In this document: piece after piece, positions 1 to 6,154 of the stretch
Numbering within the stretch: position 1 is the first letter of the stretch
Layout: each line of letters starts with the position of its first letter
Assembly: GCA_023411775.1 (NCBI GenBank)
Contig: JAEYOL010000102.1
Coordinates: 1 to 8,142 of the forward strand
Direction: 5' to 3'
Source of the DNA: Bacteroidota bacterium
GTDB taxonomy: Bacteria > Bacteroidota > Bacteroidia > Chitinophagales > Chitinophagaceae
DNA: 8,142 bases
The notes under the pieces: generated by a model
The model's database searches: none
Told to the model about the DNA's origin: nothing
Seen by the model: only the letters and a program-made list of their open reading frames with translations
Translations under genes and position numbers: made by a program

Positions 1-1598
1 ACCAATAACTTCAGACCATGACGGTCGAAGTCCTGGGTGGCAGTTAAGTAACTATAATAATTCCCGTACATTGACCGAACACTTCGTTGTGCCAGGGTGG
101 AGCGCTCCGGACGAGTAAACAAGGGACTTCCATCAAGCTGATACGTCTGAATGGCCTTGTTAAAATTGTCGTTATACAATTCTTCGAAACGTGGTTGAGC
201 AAGAAACTCTGCCGAAAGCCATTTGAAAGGTTTGTAGTTCAACACGAATCTTCCCAATAATTTCATATGCTCCTCCACGAGTGAACCTCCCGCAGGACCT
301 GAAAAGGCGATTGGGTTCTCACCATTCCAGGCTTCACCATACACACCATTTGAGTATTGTCCCGGCTGTATGGCAGGAATACGGTTCATCTGGAGAAAGA
401 CCGAAGTCAAACCCGGCCCGGGTTCGGTAGTGATGTTCTTGATAAATTGTACATCTGCCTGTATACTTACTTTATCGCTTAATCTTACATCTGTATTATT
501 TCTGAAAGAATATCTTTTAAACCGTGAGGTTTCAACTATACCTTTCTGGTCAAGATAACCTGCAGAGGTCAGGAAACGTACTTTGCCGCTACCTGAGTTT
601 ACCGATAGATTATGATTGTGCATCACTCCTGATCCGCGTAGCACCTCTTTCTGCCAGTCCGTATTGGGATACTTGTCCGGATCGGAAGCCATATTTGTTC
701 TGTACTCCTGGATAAAGGCATCAGAAAAAAGTGGTGAAGCGCCAGAGTTAGTATGTGCCAGGTTGATCATTTCCATGTGGTCGATGGCGCCAACTTTCTG
801 GGGCAGGTCAGTTGGATCCTGTACACCTACATAAGCATGATAATTTACTTTCAACCCCCCTGAAGCTCTTTTAGTGGTTACTAATATGACCCCATTGGCA
901 GCGCGGGAACCATAGATAGCTGATGATGCGGCGTCCTTAAGTACGTTGATCGTTGCGATCATATTGGGGTCAATCGAATTCATATCTCCTTCCACTCCGT
1001 CGATCAAAACAAGAGGGTTGGAATTATTGAGCGTACCAATACCCCGCACCCGTATGGTTCCGTTGCTACCGGGAGCACCAGATGAATTGGTAATGGTTAC
1101 ACCCGGGGCAACACCCTGCAAAGCTGTTGATGTACTTGCGAAGGGTCGAGATGCCAGGTCGCTGGTCTCGATAACTGAAACCGAGCCGGTCAGATTGGCT
1201 CTTTTTTGTGTTCCGTATCCGATTACAACCACCTCACCCAGGCTTTGTGGTTCTGCTTTCAATACAATATGCAATTCGCCGTTACCTCCTGCAGGTACTT
1301 CCTGTGTGATCATTCCCACAAATGAAAATACCAGCACAGTTTTGTCTGAAGGAACCTGGATAGAAAATCTTCCTTGTTCATCAGTAGAAGTTCCCGTCTC
1401 AGTATTTTTTAACTTGACGGAGACCGATTGAATGGGTTGTCCCGTTTCATTCGTTACTGTCCCCTGCACTACCCGACCCGTTACCTGGGAAAAAACTAAG
1501 GGTGATAGTAAAATGGATAAAAAAAGAAATAAAGAAAGGGGTAGAATCCGCAGTCTGGCCTGACTGGGGTGAAAATCGCAGCAGTGATTTTTTTTCAT
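1..1598 (-). CDS. SusC/RagA-family TonB-dependent outer-membrane transporter, N-terminal part (cut by window edge)
   Basis: The frame is open from ATG at 1598 to the window edge: 532 codons plus two bases of a protein that in this family usually has about 1000 residues. It starts with a signal peptide (hydrophobic residues about 18-36, likely cut after VFS at 37). A carboxypeptidase-regulatory-like domain follows (about 40-115), with the family's GQP, DEQGRFSI and VFSFVGM patterns. Then come a TonB-box-like GEVVVIGYGTQKR (121-133) and the plug domain, which holds the SusC signature LIDGVEGD ... NVLKDAASSAIYGSRAANGVI (198-238). The barrel begins after about residue 250. Known family role: import of glycans or other oligomers across the outer membrane, powered by TonB, with a SusD lipoprotein usually encoded just downstream; that would lie left of this window. 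Substrate cannot be read here. The divergent DeoR-type repressor suggests control by a sugar phosphate. No internal stop or frameshift was seen. Confidence 0.96.
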   Translation of the reverse strand, partial: MKKNHCCDFHPSQARLRILPLSLFLFLSILLSPLVFSQVTGRVVQGTVTNETGQPIQSVSVKLKNTETGTSTDEQGRFSIQVPSDKTVLVFSFVGMITQEVPAGGNGELHIVLKAEPQSLGEVVVIGYGTQKRANLTGSVSVIETSDLASRPFASTSTALQGVAPGVTITNSSGAPGSNGTIRVRGIGTLNNSNPLVLIDGVEGDMNSIDPNMIATINVLKDAASSAIYGSRAANGVILVTTKRASGGLKVNYHAYVGVQDPTDLPQKVGAIDHMEMINLAHTNSGASPLFSDAFIQEYRTNMASDPDKYPNTDWQKEVLRGSGVMHNHNLSVNSGSGKVRFLTSAGYLDQKGIVETSRFKRYSFRNNTDVRLSDKVSIQADVQFIKNITTEPGPGLTSVFLQMNRIPAIQPGQYSNGVYGEAWNGENPIAFSGPAGGSLVEEHMKLLGRFVLNYKPFKWLSAEFLAQPRFEELYNDNFNKAIQTYQLDGSPLFTRPERSTLAQRSVRSMYGNYYSYLTATQDFDRHGLKLL

Positions 1599-1601
1599 AT
1601 C

Positions 1602-1611
1602 AGCTTGGTTT
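1602..1611. repeat. Shared 10-bp sequence next to susC start (inverted partner at 1956-1965)
   Basis: On the minus strand AAACCAAGCT ends three bases before the susC-like start codon. The same ten bases lie on the plus strand at 1956-1965, seven bases before the deoR-like start codon. Together they form a perfect inverted pair bracketing the control region. A repressor site used by both genes is a possible reading, but a chance match is not excluded. Confidence 0.35.
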
Positions 1612-1805
1612 TTGACATTTTTAAATTTTCAACCATTCCCTTACAACTTGTTCCATTTGTTAGCAAAATGCTTTAATAGAATGAAGGCCGCACTGGCAAT
1701 CACCAAGCCGCCATCTTGTAAATTCTCAGGAAATCAAGGTTGAAAAAGAGCAACCGTTTACGGAGAAAATTTTAAACGAAGGAAATTTTAGCCGTTAACC
1801 GTAAC

Positions 1806-1838
1806 CAAATGTAACAAAATTTAATTTTATTAAACAAA
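1806..1838 (-). promoter_or_regulatory. Candidate Bacteroidota-type promoter for the susC-like gene
   Basis: Read on the minus strand, TTTG (1835-1838) is followed after 21 bases by TACATTTG (1806-1813). This matches the Bacteroidota TTTG / TAnnTTTG form with spacing inside the reported range. Transcription would start near 1799, about 200 nt before the start codon. The A/T-rich context makes chance matches more likely, so the call is moderate. Confidence 0.4.
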
Positions 1839-1922
1839 ATAAAACAAAAAGAAATAGTTTGCAACCTAAAATAACCAATTCGGGCCGTTTTAGGGGCTGG
1901 GGATGGAAAGATTTTGTAAGTC

Positions 1923-1953
1923 TTTGAAAATGTTGAGAAAAACTACAAATTTG
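1923..1953 (+). promoter_or_regulatory. Weak candidate promoter for the deoR-like gene
   Basis: TTTG (1923-1926) is followed after 19 bases by CAAATTTG (1946-1953), one base off TAnnTTTG. Transcription would start about 1960, leaving a very short leader before ATG 1973. CAAATTTG is itself a palindrome, so it could equally be part of an operator. Confidence 0.25.
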
Positions 1954-1955
1954 TG

Positions 1956-1965
1956 AAACCAAGCT
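1956..1965. repeat. Shared 10-bp sequence next to deoR-like start (inverted partner at 1602-1611)
   Basis: AAACCAAGCT on the plus strand, ending seven bases before ATG 1973. It is the exact partner of the copy upstream of the divergent susC-like gene. It overlaps the expected transcription start of the weak promoter at 1923-1953, which is where an autorepressor site would be placed. Confidence 0.35.
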
Positions 1966-1972
1966 TTATCGC

Positions 1973-2740
1973 ATGAAAACAATAACGGAACGCCACCAGT
2001 TTATACTGAACAAATTGCGGGAAAAGGGTAAAGTCAGCATTCCCCAGCTCATACAGGAAATGAAAGTGAGCGGGGTGACGGTGCGAAAGGATCTTAAACT
2101 CCTGGAAGAAAAAAAATTGCTTTTTCGCACCCGGGGCGGCGGCTCCATCAACAACCCTTATGCGGTTGAGCGACCCATCAATGAGAAAGAGTTTATCAAG
2201 TCGGATGAAAAAAAGCGCATAGCAAAGGCGGCCCTTCCCCTGATCGGTCAAAATGATTCGATCATGATCGGGTCAGGTACTACCGTCTTCGAACTGGCAC
2301 GGCAGCTGCATCCCGAAAAAAGATTAACTGTGATCACACCCGCCCTGAAAGTATCACTGGAATTGTGTAACCGGCCCAATGTTGAAGTACTTCAACTGGG
2401 TGGACTGGTACACCAAAGTTCTTCTTCTGCCGCGGGCTCTTTTGCTGAAAAAATTCTCGACGAGCTTTCCTGTGGTGTATTATTCCTGGGAGTGGATGGA
2501 ATTGATCTCGAACATGGACTTTCGATCACCAACCTTCTCGAGGCAAGCCTGAACCAGAAAATGATCGGGCTCGCGCAAACTGTGGCCGTGATGGCTGATA
2601 GTTCCAAGTTCAACCGCCGCGGACTGGGCAAAATATGCAACCTCGACCAGGTCGATTATATCATCACCGACAGCGATATTAGTCGCGACACCGTAGCGCA
2701 GATTGAGAAGACAGGTGTCCACATGATCATCGCCGACTGA
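1973..2740 (+). CDS. DeoR/GlpR-family transcriptional repressor
   Basis: 255 residues, the usual family length. An N-terminal winged helix-turn-helix covers about 6-57 and follows the family pattern: RHQFILNKLREKGKVSIPQL, VSGVTVRKDLKLLEEKKLL, then R-GGG. The C-terminal sugar-phosphate sensor domain (about 75-235) has GSGTTVFELA (100-109), LGVDGIDLEHGL (172-183) and ADSSKFNR (208-215). Known family role: cytoplasmic repressor of a sugar or polyol operon, released by a phosphorylated sugar. The GTT phosphate-binding loop is kept, but the Asp often found two residues before it is Gly100 here. The gene is divergent from the SusC-like transporter, which makes that operon a likely target, with autoregulation. 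The inducer cannot be deduced. Its end is only 11 bp from the end of the convergent DUF1801 gene, and I see no terminator between them. Confidence 0.93.
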   Translation: MKTITERHQFILNKLREKGKVSIPQLIQEMKVSGVTVRKDLKLLEEKKLLFRTRGGGSINNPYAVERPINEKEFIKSDEKKRIAKAALPLIGQNDSIMIGSGTTVFELARQLHPEKRLTVITPALKVSLELCNRPNVEVLQLGGLVHQSSSSAAGSFAEKILDELSCGVLFLGVDGIDLEHGLSITNLLEASLNQKMIGLAQTVAVMADSSKFNRRGLGKICNLDQVDYIITDSDISRDTVAQIEKTGVHMIIAD

Positions 2741-2751
2741 TTCAACAAAAC

Positions 2752-3180
2752 TTATTTTTCCTGGTATTTTGTTTTGACAAAGTCAAAGGACTCCCTGCAT
2801 AGTTTTTCTAATACGGTAATATCAATATCGGCAAGTTTCTTTACATAAATGCAAGCTTTCCCCATTTTGTATTTACCCAAACTCTTGAGAAGCTTATCAC
2901 TGTTTTTCGAAGGCGAATAAACATATAAAGAGAACGCTGCTTTACGTGGTGAAAAGCCGATGATTGGCGCATCGCCCTCGTGACCACTGGCATATTTATA
3001 ATGATACCTGCCAAAACCAACAATGGTTGGACCCCACATTTCAGGCTTGAAGCCTGACCATTTTTTCATCAGGGCGATCAGCTGATAACTGTCGGCTTTC
3101 TTTTGTTCATCGTCAACGGAAGTTTCTATAAACTTTTTTACATCTTCTCCCGTCCAGTCTGTTTTGATCTTAGCAGCCAT
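2752..3180 (-). CDS. DUF1801 (YdhG-like) domain protein
   Basis: 142 residues, a single small soluble domain. The family pattern is clear: an N-terminal helical part (FIETSVDDEQKKAD, 18-30; LIALMKKWSGFKPEMWG, 34-50), the core IVGFGRYHYKYASGHEGDAP (53-72), GFSPRKAAFSLYV (75-87), and a C-terminal part beginning ADIDITVLEKL (117-127) typical of these proteins. The biochemical function of the family is not established; members are short cytoplasmic proteins, sometimes annotated as iron-chaperone-like. There is no signal peptide or membrane segment. It is read towards the deoR-like gene, with 80 bp separating it from the nitrilase gene upstream, so it may be co-transcribed with that gene. Start at ATG 3180 fits the family's N-terminus. 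Confidence 0.88.
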   Translation of the reverse strand: MAAKIKTDWTGEDVKKFIETSVDDEQKKADSYQLIALMKKWSGFKPEMWGPTIVGFGRYHYKYASGHEGDAPIIGFSPRKAAFSLYVYSPSKNSDKLLKSLGKYKMGKACIYVKKLADIDITVLEKLCRESFDFVKTKYQEK

Positions 3181-3260
3181 CTGAAAAAATTAAAAATTTA
3201 ATGATACCCATTCCTCAACAACTCCCTCCCTATTTTTCTTCCAAGACACCGTAACTTTCG

Positions 3261-3980
3261 TTAAGTTAACAATTCCCCAGTTTCTGAATCGTACACTAAA
3301 ACTCCCTCGGTTTGTTGATCAAGTTGTCCGACTAAACTACCATCTTTCGACCAGACCGCGCTTTTGCCCACACTTAAAAAATTATCACAGAAACCTACGC
3401 TATTGGCCATCAGGACAGGCATTGCATACTGTTTGGCTATCACCGGAAAATGCTGATACGCTTTTTCGACACCGTTCGCGGATTTAGCTACGCATGCAAC
3501 ATATATGTTTGCGCCAAGATCGAATGCCTTAGCCGCATGTGAGGGCTGCAGGCTTTCATAACAAATCGCCGGTGCGATCTTAGCCGTCCCTGATTCAATG
3601 ATCACCTGCCCTGAGCCAGCCTCGAAAAAAGGTAATTCGTCGGAATGCAGTTGCTGCTTGGAATAGGTTTGTCTTGCTTGTTGAGGTTTAAAAATTATCA
3701 TGCTGATCCGGGGATTCGTTGCCGGTCTTGTCGGCAAACCAATCCCAATGATGAAGTTATGCTGATCACTGACCTGTTGAAAAATGTTGAGCCGGGTATC
3801 ATCCTGGTGGGTTGCCAGTTCATTTGCCAGCTCAGGTTCATAACCCGTAAGCGAAAGTTCAGGAAAGAAAATAGCATCCGCTTTAAAGGTCAATGCAGAG
3901 TCAATAAGCTTCGCATGTGCTTCCACATTGGCCGATACATTTCCTTTTATGGGTCTTACCTGGGCGATGCCAATTTTCAT
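3261..3980 (-). CDS. Carbon-nitrogen hydrolase (nitrilase superfamily amidohydrolase)
   Basis: 239 residues starting MKIGIAQVRP, the typical first strand of the family. The catalytic Glu-Lys-Cys triad is visible: Glu41 in FFPELSLTGYEP, Lys108 in YSKQQLHSDE, and Cys140 in APAICYES. A further Glu115 follows the lysine, as in many members. Known chemistry: hydrolysis of a non-peptide C-N bond (amide, carbamoyl or nitrile) through a cysteine thioester, in the cytoplasm. The protein is somewhat shorter than the 260-300 residues common in the superfamily but has the core intact, ending with VLVYDSETGELLT. The exact substrate cannot be assigned. Neighbours do not point to a pathway. No strong promoter was found in the 161 bp upstream. 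Confidence 0.92.
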   Translation of the reverse strand: MKIGIAQVRPIKGNVSANVEAHAKLIDSALTFKADAIFFPELSLTGYEPELANELATHQDDTRLNIFQQVSDQHNFIIGIGLPTRPATNPRISMIIFKPQQARQTYSKQQLHSDELPFFEAGSGQVIIESGTAKIAPAICYESLQPSHAAKAFDLGANIYVACVAKSANGVEKAYQHFPVIAKQYAMPVLMANSVGFCDNFLSVGKSAVWSKDGSLVGQLDQQTEGVLVYDSETGELLT

Positions 3981-4141
3981 TTTTCATTAATTTAGGTCGC
4001 TTGATTACCCTCTTCCAGTCAGCCACCACTATTTGTTAAACATCAAATATTACGTCAGCTTATTTATCTTTCCAGCTTACTTGCAATTTTTTTGAGAAAT
4101 ATTTTTCAGGAACCAAACTATTGCTCCCGGTAGGTGAAAAT

Positions 4142-4792
4142 TTACCGGACTTTCTGTGTGAGGATGGCCTGGCTCCGGGTGAGATCAACCGGATAGTATT
4201 TCTGATTAATCTGGTAGGCAACAATTAAATTGGGTACCCAGCTTAGCCAGGATACGATCCCATATGCTGTGTTGAAATCACCAAAAATGGAGATAAATAT
4301 AGGAAGATAAATGCGTAGCGTCACGGCGGCCAGGCATGTAGCATAGCTATAAACCATCATCCTTTGATGACTAGTAACTTTCTTACGTCGAATGTCGTTA
4401 TAAGCTTTGAACGTCGTCACAACCCAGGTGACACCCATTCCGACGAATCCGACGGCCGGAACAACTCCACCTGTTGCAAAGAAGGCAATATAGATTGCAG
4501 TGATTGCGCTGGCCAAAACCGATATAACATAAATCTTACCAATTTTTCTATGTAAGCTTTGGTTTCGATCTCGCCACTTGGAAACAAACTGGCTCCAACC
4601 GATCAGCAGGGCAATGCCACCCGTCGTAATATGGGTGTAGAAATTTACATTCCATACTGTGCTGGATAACACCGCATCACTCTTCTGATTGAGCAATCCA
4701 AAACGTCCGTCGACCAGTAAATAGATAATTGGATAAACTCCAACCATACAGGCAAGCGATGCAAGTAATAAAAATGGTAATTTCTTGACCAT
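4142..4792 (-). CDS. DUF2306 multi-pass inner-membrane protein
   Basis: 216 residues with six likely membrane segments at about 5-27, 52-70, 86-106, 110-130, 146-167 and 176-196. The DUF2306 pattern is recognisable: His54 in NFYTHITTGGIALLIGWSQF, LHRKIGKIYV (80-89, His81), and TSHQRMMVYSYA (140-151, His142). Histidines kept near membrane faces resemble cytochrome-b561-like proteins, so haem or metal binding is conceivable, but the family function is not known. ATG 4792 is preceded by a good -7 promoter element, supporting a single-gene transcript. The C-terminus is short and charged (LTQKVR). Confidence 0.85.
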   Translation of the reverse strand: MVKKLPFLLLASLACMVGVYPIIYLLVDGRFGLLNQKSDAVLSSTVWNVNFYTHITTGGIALLIGWSQFVSKWRDRNQSLHRKIGKIYVISVLASAITAIYIAFFATGGVVPAVGFVGMGVTWVVTTFKAYNDIRRKKVTSHQRMMVYSYATCLAAVTLRIYLPIFISIFGDFNTAYGIVSWLSWVPNLIVAYQINQKYYPVDLTRSQAILTQKVR

Positions 4793-4825
4793 TGGTATAT
4801 CTAAGAAATTTGTTAGTAACGGTCA

Positions 4826-4833
4826 CAAATTTA
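4826..4833 (-). promoter_or_regulatory. Candidate -7 element for the DUF2306 gene
   Basis: On the minus strand TAAATTTG matches TAnnTTTG exactly, 33 bp upstream of the start codon. A TTTG lies further upstream (4860-4863), but 26 bases away, which is longer than the usual spacing. Only the -7 half is therefore well supported. Confidence 0.33.
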
Positions 4834-4907
4834 CATTCCGCAGTTGGAGGCGTATCCACCAAACCGGAATATAAGCCAACCCAGGCTTCAAAAGTAAAAA
4901 TACTCCA

Positions 4908-4938
4908 GACCATCGGGACGCTCTGGTCACAAAATATC
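4908..4938. repeat. Direct repeat copy 1 of the tRNA-associated repeat
   Basis: The 17 bases from 4908 to 4924 recur exactly at 5018-5034, and similarity continues with about four mismatches to 4938/5048. The repeated part equals the edge of the altered anticodon arm plus the D-stem strand CGCTCT of the tRNA relics, so this is a third, more eroded tRNA remnant. Here GACCA (4908-4912) can also pair with TGGTC (4924-4928), forming a local hairpin. Confidence 0.6.
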
Positions 4939-4982
4939 AAGGGATGAAACAAAAAACCAGCTAAAAGCAGACTTTATTTTTG

Positions 4983-5034
4983 TGGAGAACAGGGGGTCAA
5001 CCCCTGACCTTCCCGATGACCATCGGGACGCTCT
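4983..5034 (-). pseudogene. tRNA-Ala relic, 3' half
   Basis: Aligned with the intact tRNA-Ala at an offset of 113 bp, this keeps the 3' acceptor strand GTTCTCC plus A73, the T-stem AGGGG/CCCCT, the variable loop and one D-stem strand (GAGC). The T-loop is reduced from TTCGACT to TTGAC by two deletions, and the 5' acceptor and D-arm are gone. The anticodon arm (5011-5028) is not the Ala one but TCCCGAT-GGTC-ATCGGGA. Such a molecule could not fold as a tRNA. The 3' flank, including a worn copy of the terminator (about 4950-4972), is duplicated with it. Confidence 0.8.
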
Positions 5035-5048
5035 TGCCGCAAAATCTC
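5018..5048. repeat. Direct repeat copy 2 of the tRNA-associated repeat
   Basis: Partner of 4908-4938, 110 bp away. After a diverged stretch, similarity resumes at GCAGAC (4967-4972 versus 5080-5085, offset 113) and runs through the T-arm. The whole forms about two units of a tandem duplication with a period near 110-114 bp, spanning roughly 4908-5125. Confidence 0.6.
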
Positions 5049-5060
5049 GGTTGATTCAAA

Positions 5061-5085
5061 TTAAAAAGCCTGCTAAAAAGCAGAC
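5061..5085 (-). terminator. Intrinsic terminator of tRNA-Ala
   Basis: On the minus strand GTCTGC (5085-5080), a six-base loop TTTTTA and GCAGGC (5073-5068) form a 6-bp stem with one G-U pair, followed by TTTTT. It begins 10 bp beyond the tRNA 3' end. A degraded copy follows the 3'-half relic at about 4950-4972. Confidence 0.65.
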
Positions 5086-5095
5086 TCCTTTTTTG

Positions 5096-5169
<74 letters not shown>

Positions 5170-5187
5170 GAAATATTTGATCTCAAC

Positions 5188-5238
5188 TGACCTTCCCGAT
5201 TTCATCGGGACGCTCTAGCCAACTTGATCTAGTTCCCC
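5188..5238 (-). pseudogene. tRNA-Ala relic, 5' half
   Basis: This keeps the 5' acceptor strand GGGGAAC, TA, a D-arm almost equal to that of the intact tRNA, an anticodon arm, and AGGTCA of the variable region; the T-arm and 3' acceptor are missing. The D-stem has a C-to-A change that breaks one pair and the D-loop has an extra A. The anticodon arm (5194-5210) is TCCCGAT-GAA-ATCGGGA in place of the Ala arm. Read as a normal 7-nt loop (ATGAAAT) it would show U33 and anticodon GAA, the Phe triplet. It lies 18 bp upstream of the intact tRNA on the same strand. Confidence 0.8.
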
Positions 5239-5248
5239 GAAGGGGCAG

Positions 5249-5279
5249 CAAAAATAAGGGATTTGAAATAAAAATGAAA
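5249..5279 (-). promoter_or_regulatory. Candidate promoter of the tRNA-Ala transcript
   Basis: On the minus strand TTTC (5276-5279, one base off TTTG) is followed after 19 bases by TATTTTTG (5249-5256), an exact TAnnTTTG. Transcription would start near 5242, a few bases before the 5'-half relic and about 73 nt before the intact tRNA. The promoter sits directly after the stop codon of the gene at 5285-5734. Confidence 0.5.
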
Positions 5280-5284
5280 GGTAG

Positions 5285-5734
5285 TTAGTCTTCCTCCTCT
5301 TCTTCGTTGAGCGGGCTGTTTATGTCCGTTTCGAAGGCGGCTTTCCCATTTTCATATGTGCCGTTTTCATGCTTTTTACTAAACAGGGAAGTGATCATGT
5401 TGATGATCTTGTCTTTATTGTCGGCTATAACATGAGATGAGAAGTTTTTCATCAGAAATGGAACCACAGTGCGGGTAATAAACCCGGCTTTGGATAGAAC
5501 AATGCGTTTTATCACCATATCGATCACTGCATCGGCAGCAATGGTGAGCATATCATTACGGTTTTCCTTGGTTGCAAATTTGCCTGCAACGTTCAGCGCT
5601 TTGCGCACCGGTACCAGTTCGGCTTTGATCATATTTATATCCTGCCTCACCAGGTTCTTTTGCGCGCTGAGTAGCGCATTTAACCTGGCTTTTTCTTCCA
5701 GCAATTCCTCGTATGAACTAATGGACTTATTCAT
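5285..5734 (-). CDS. Conserved-looking hypothetical protein with acidic tail
   Basis: 149 residues; I do not recognise a named family. Residues 5-45 are predicted helical and coiled-coil-like (EELLEEKARLNALLSAQ). The middle (about 60-118) alternates hydrophobic and basic residues (DAVIDMVIKRIVL, FITRTVVPFLMKNFSSHVI) and could be amphipathic helices lying on a membrane. The C-terminus ends in a run of acidic residues (EEEEED). There is no signal peptide or clear transmembrane helix. Its ATG (5734) overlaps the stop of the holin-like gene by 8 bp, so translation is probably coupled and the product likely works with the two upstream membrane proteins at the inner membrane. No terminator follows before the tRNA promoter. 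Confidence 0.8.
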   Translation of the reverse strand: MNKSISSYEELLEEKARLNALLSAQKNLVRQDINMIKAELVPVRKALNVAGKFATKENRNDMLTIAADAVIDMVIKRIVLSKAGFITRTVVPFLMKNFSSHVIADNKDKIINMITSLFSKKHENGTYENGKAAFETDINSPLNEEEEED

Positions 5735-6092
5735 GCAATTTTCTTATCACCATATTCCTGATCAACGGTACGATCGTCTTCTTTTTCAGTACCACAACAC
5801 AAACCGCCAGTAAAAGGAAAAACGCGGCTGCCAGCACAAACCCGAGTGCGCGATTATCCAGAAGTGTGCCCAGCCACCAGCCCAAAGCAAGACCGCCGAA
5901 TAATAATATGAAAAACGCAAATACTATCAATAAGATCATGGCAACAGCCCCCGAAGCAATTTCAGAAGCTTTTTGAGTAGCGTTCACTATGGCAAGCCTG
6001 TAGTATGTTTGGGCCAGGTCCTCTAAATGATCCACCAGATCCTTGGCATGATCAGACAGATCTGCAGTTTTTTCCTTAGTTTCTTCCATCAT
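5727..6092 (-). CDS. Phage-holin-like / YqjE-type two-helix membrane protein
   Basis: 121 residues. A charged cytoplasmic N-terminal helix (EETKEKTADLSDHAKDLVDH, 3-22, into ETYYRLAI-type sequence at 29-35) precedes two long hydrophobic helices at about 48-76 and 82-104, followed by a basic end (KKKTIVPLIRNMVIRKLHE). This layout matches the Phage_holin_3_6 / DUF1469 (YqjE) group, which in bacterial chromosomes is usually found beside YtxH or YqjD-type proteins and is not a lysis protein. Its role is unproven, with membrane-stress adaptation often proposed. The gene begins with two adjacent ATGs (6092 and 6089) and either could be used. It lies 62 bp after ytxH, with a hairpin between them, and overlaps the next gene by 8 bp. 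Confidence 0.82.
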   Translation of the reverse strand: MMEETKEKTADLSDHAKDLVDHLEDLAQTYYRLAIVNATQKASEIASGAVAMILLIVFAFFILLFGGLALGWWLGTLLDNRALGFVLAAAFFLLLAVCVVVLKKKTIVPLIRNMVIRKLHE

Positions 6093-6106
6093 TAAACCCA
6101 GGTATT

Positions 6107-6142
6107 AAAAACCGGAGAAGTATTGTGAAATCCTTCTCCGGT
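6107..6142 (-). terminator. Strong hairpin between ytxH-like and holin-like genes
   Basis: ACCGGAGAAG (6111-6120) and CTTCTCCGGT (6133-6142) form a perfect 10-bp stem with a 12-base loop. On the minus strand it is followed by TTTT, the form of an intrinsic terminator; there is no T-run on the plus side. It ends 15 bp before the holin-like start codon, leaving no room for a separate promoter. It is therefore likely a partial terminator or an mRNA-stabilising hairpin that raises ytxH expression over the downstream genes. Confidence 0.6.
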
Positions 6143-6154
6143 AGTGAGCCGATT

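Larger units (their letters stand above)
1599..1972. other. Divergent control region between susC-like gene and deoR-like gene
   Basis: This 374-bp stretch carries no supported gene. It is strongly A/T-rich, especially 1755-1860, with a small G/C-richer patch at about 1684-1715. It should hold the promoters and operators of both divergent genes. Features seen: a good minus-strand promoter match (1806-1838), a weak plus-strand promoter (1923-1953), a small hairpin GGTTG/CAACC (1738-1742 and 1751-1755) that would lie in the susC leader, and a 10-bp sequence repeated in inverted orientation just upstream of each start codon (1602-1611 and 1956-1965). If the susC promoter is right, that mRNA has a leader of about 200 nt, long enough for post-transcriptional control. 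Confidence 0.6.

Noticed and set aside
946..1431. 161-codon open frame on the plus strand
   Set aside because: It lies antisense inside the clearly coding SusC-like gene and its product resembles no protein family; it is a shadow of that gene's codon pattern.
1681..1743. 20-codon open frame MKAALAITKPPS... in the divergent control region
   Set aside because: No ribosome-binding or promoter support and no recognisable product; it coincides with a small G/C-richer patch and is likely chance.
4677..4952. 91-codon minus-strand frame overlapping the start of the DUF2306 gene
   Set aside because: It overlaps a well-supported gene in another frame and runs through the probable promoter and the tRNA-linked repeat; the composition is not protein-like.
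5235..5245. CCCC-GAA-GGGG mini-hairpin as terminator of the gene at 5285-5734
   Set aside because: Only 4 bp with no following T-run; it arises from the tRNA acceptor strand next to a GGGG and overlaps the probable transcription start.
5727..6092. Prophage lysis holin
   Set aside because: The two-helix protein looks holin-like, but there are no endolysin, tail or integrase genes; the YtxH neighbour points to the chromosomal YqjE-type group.
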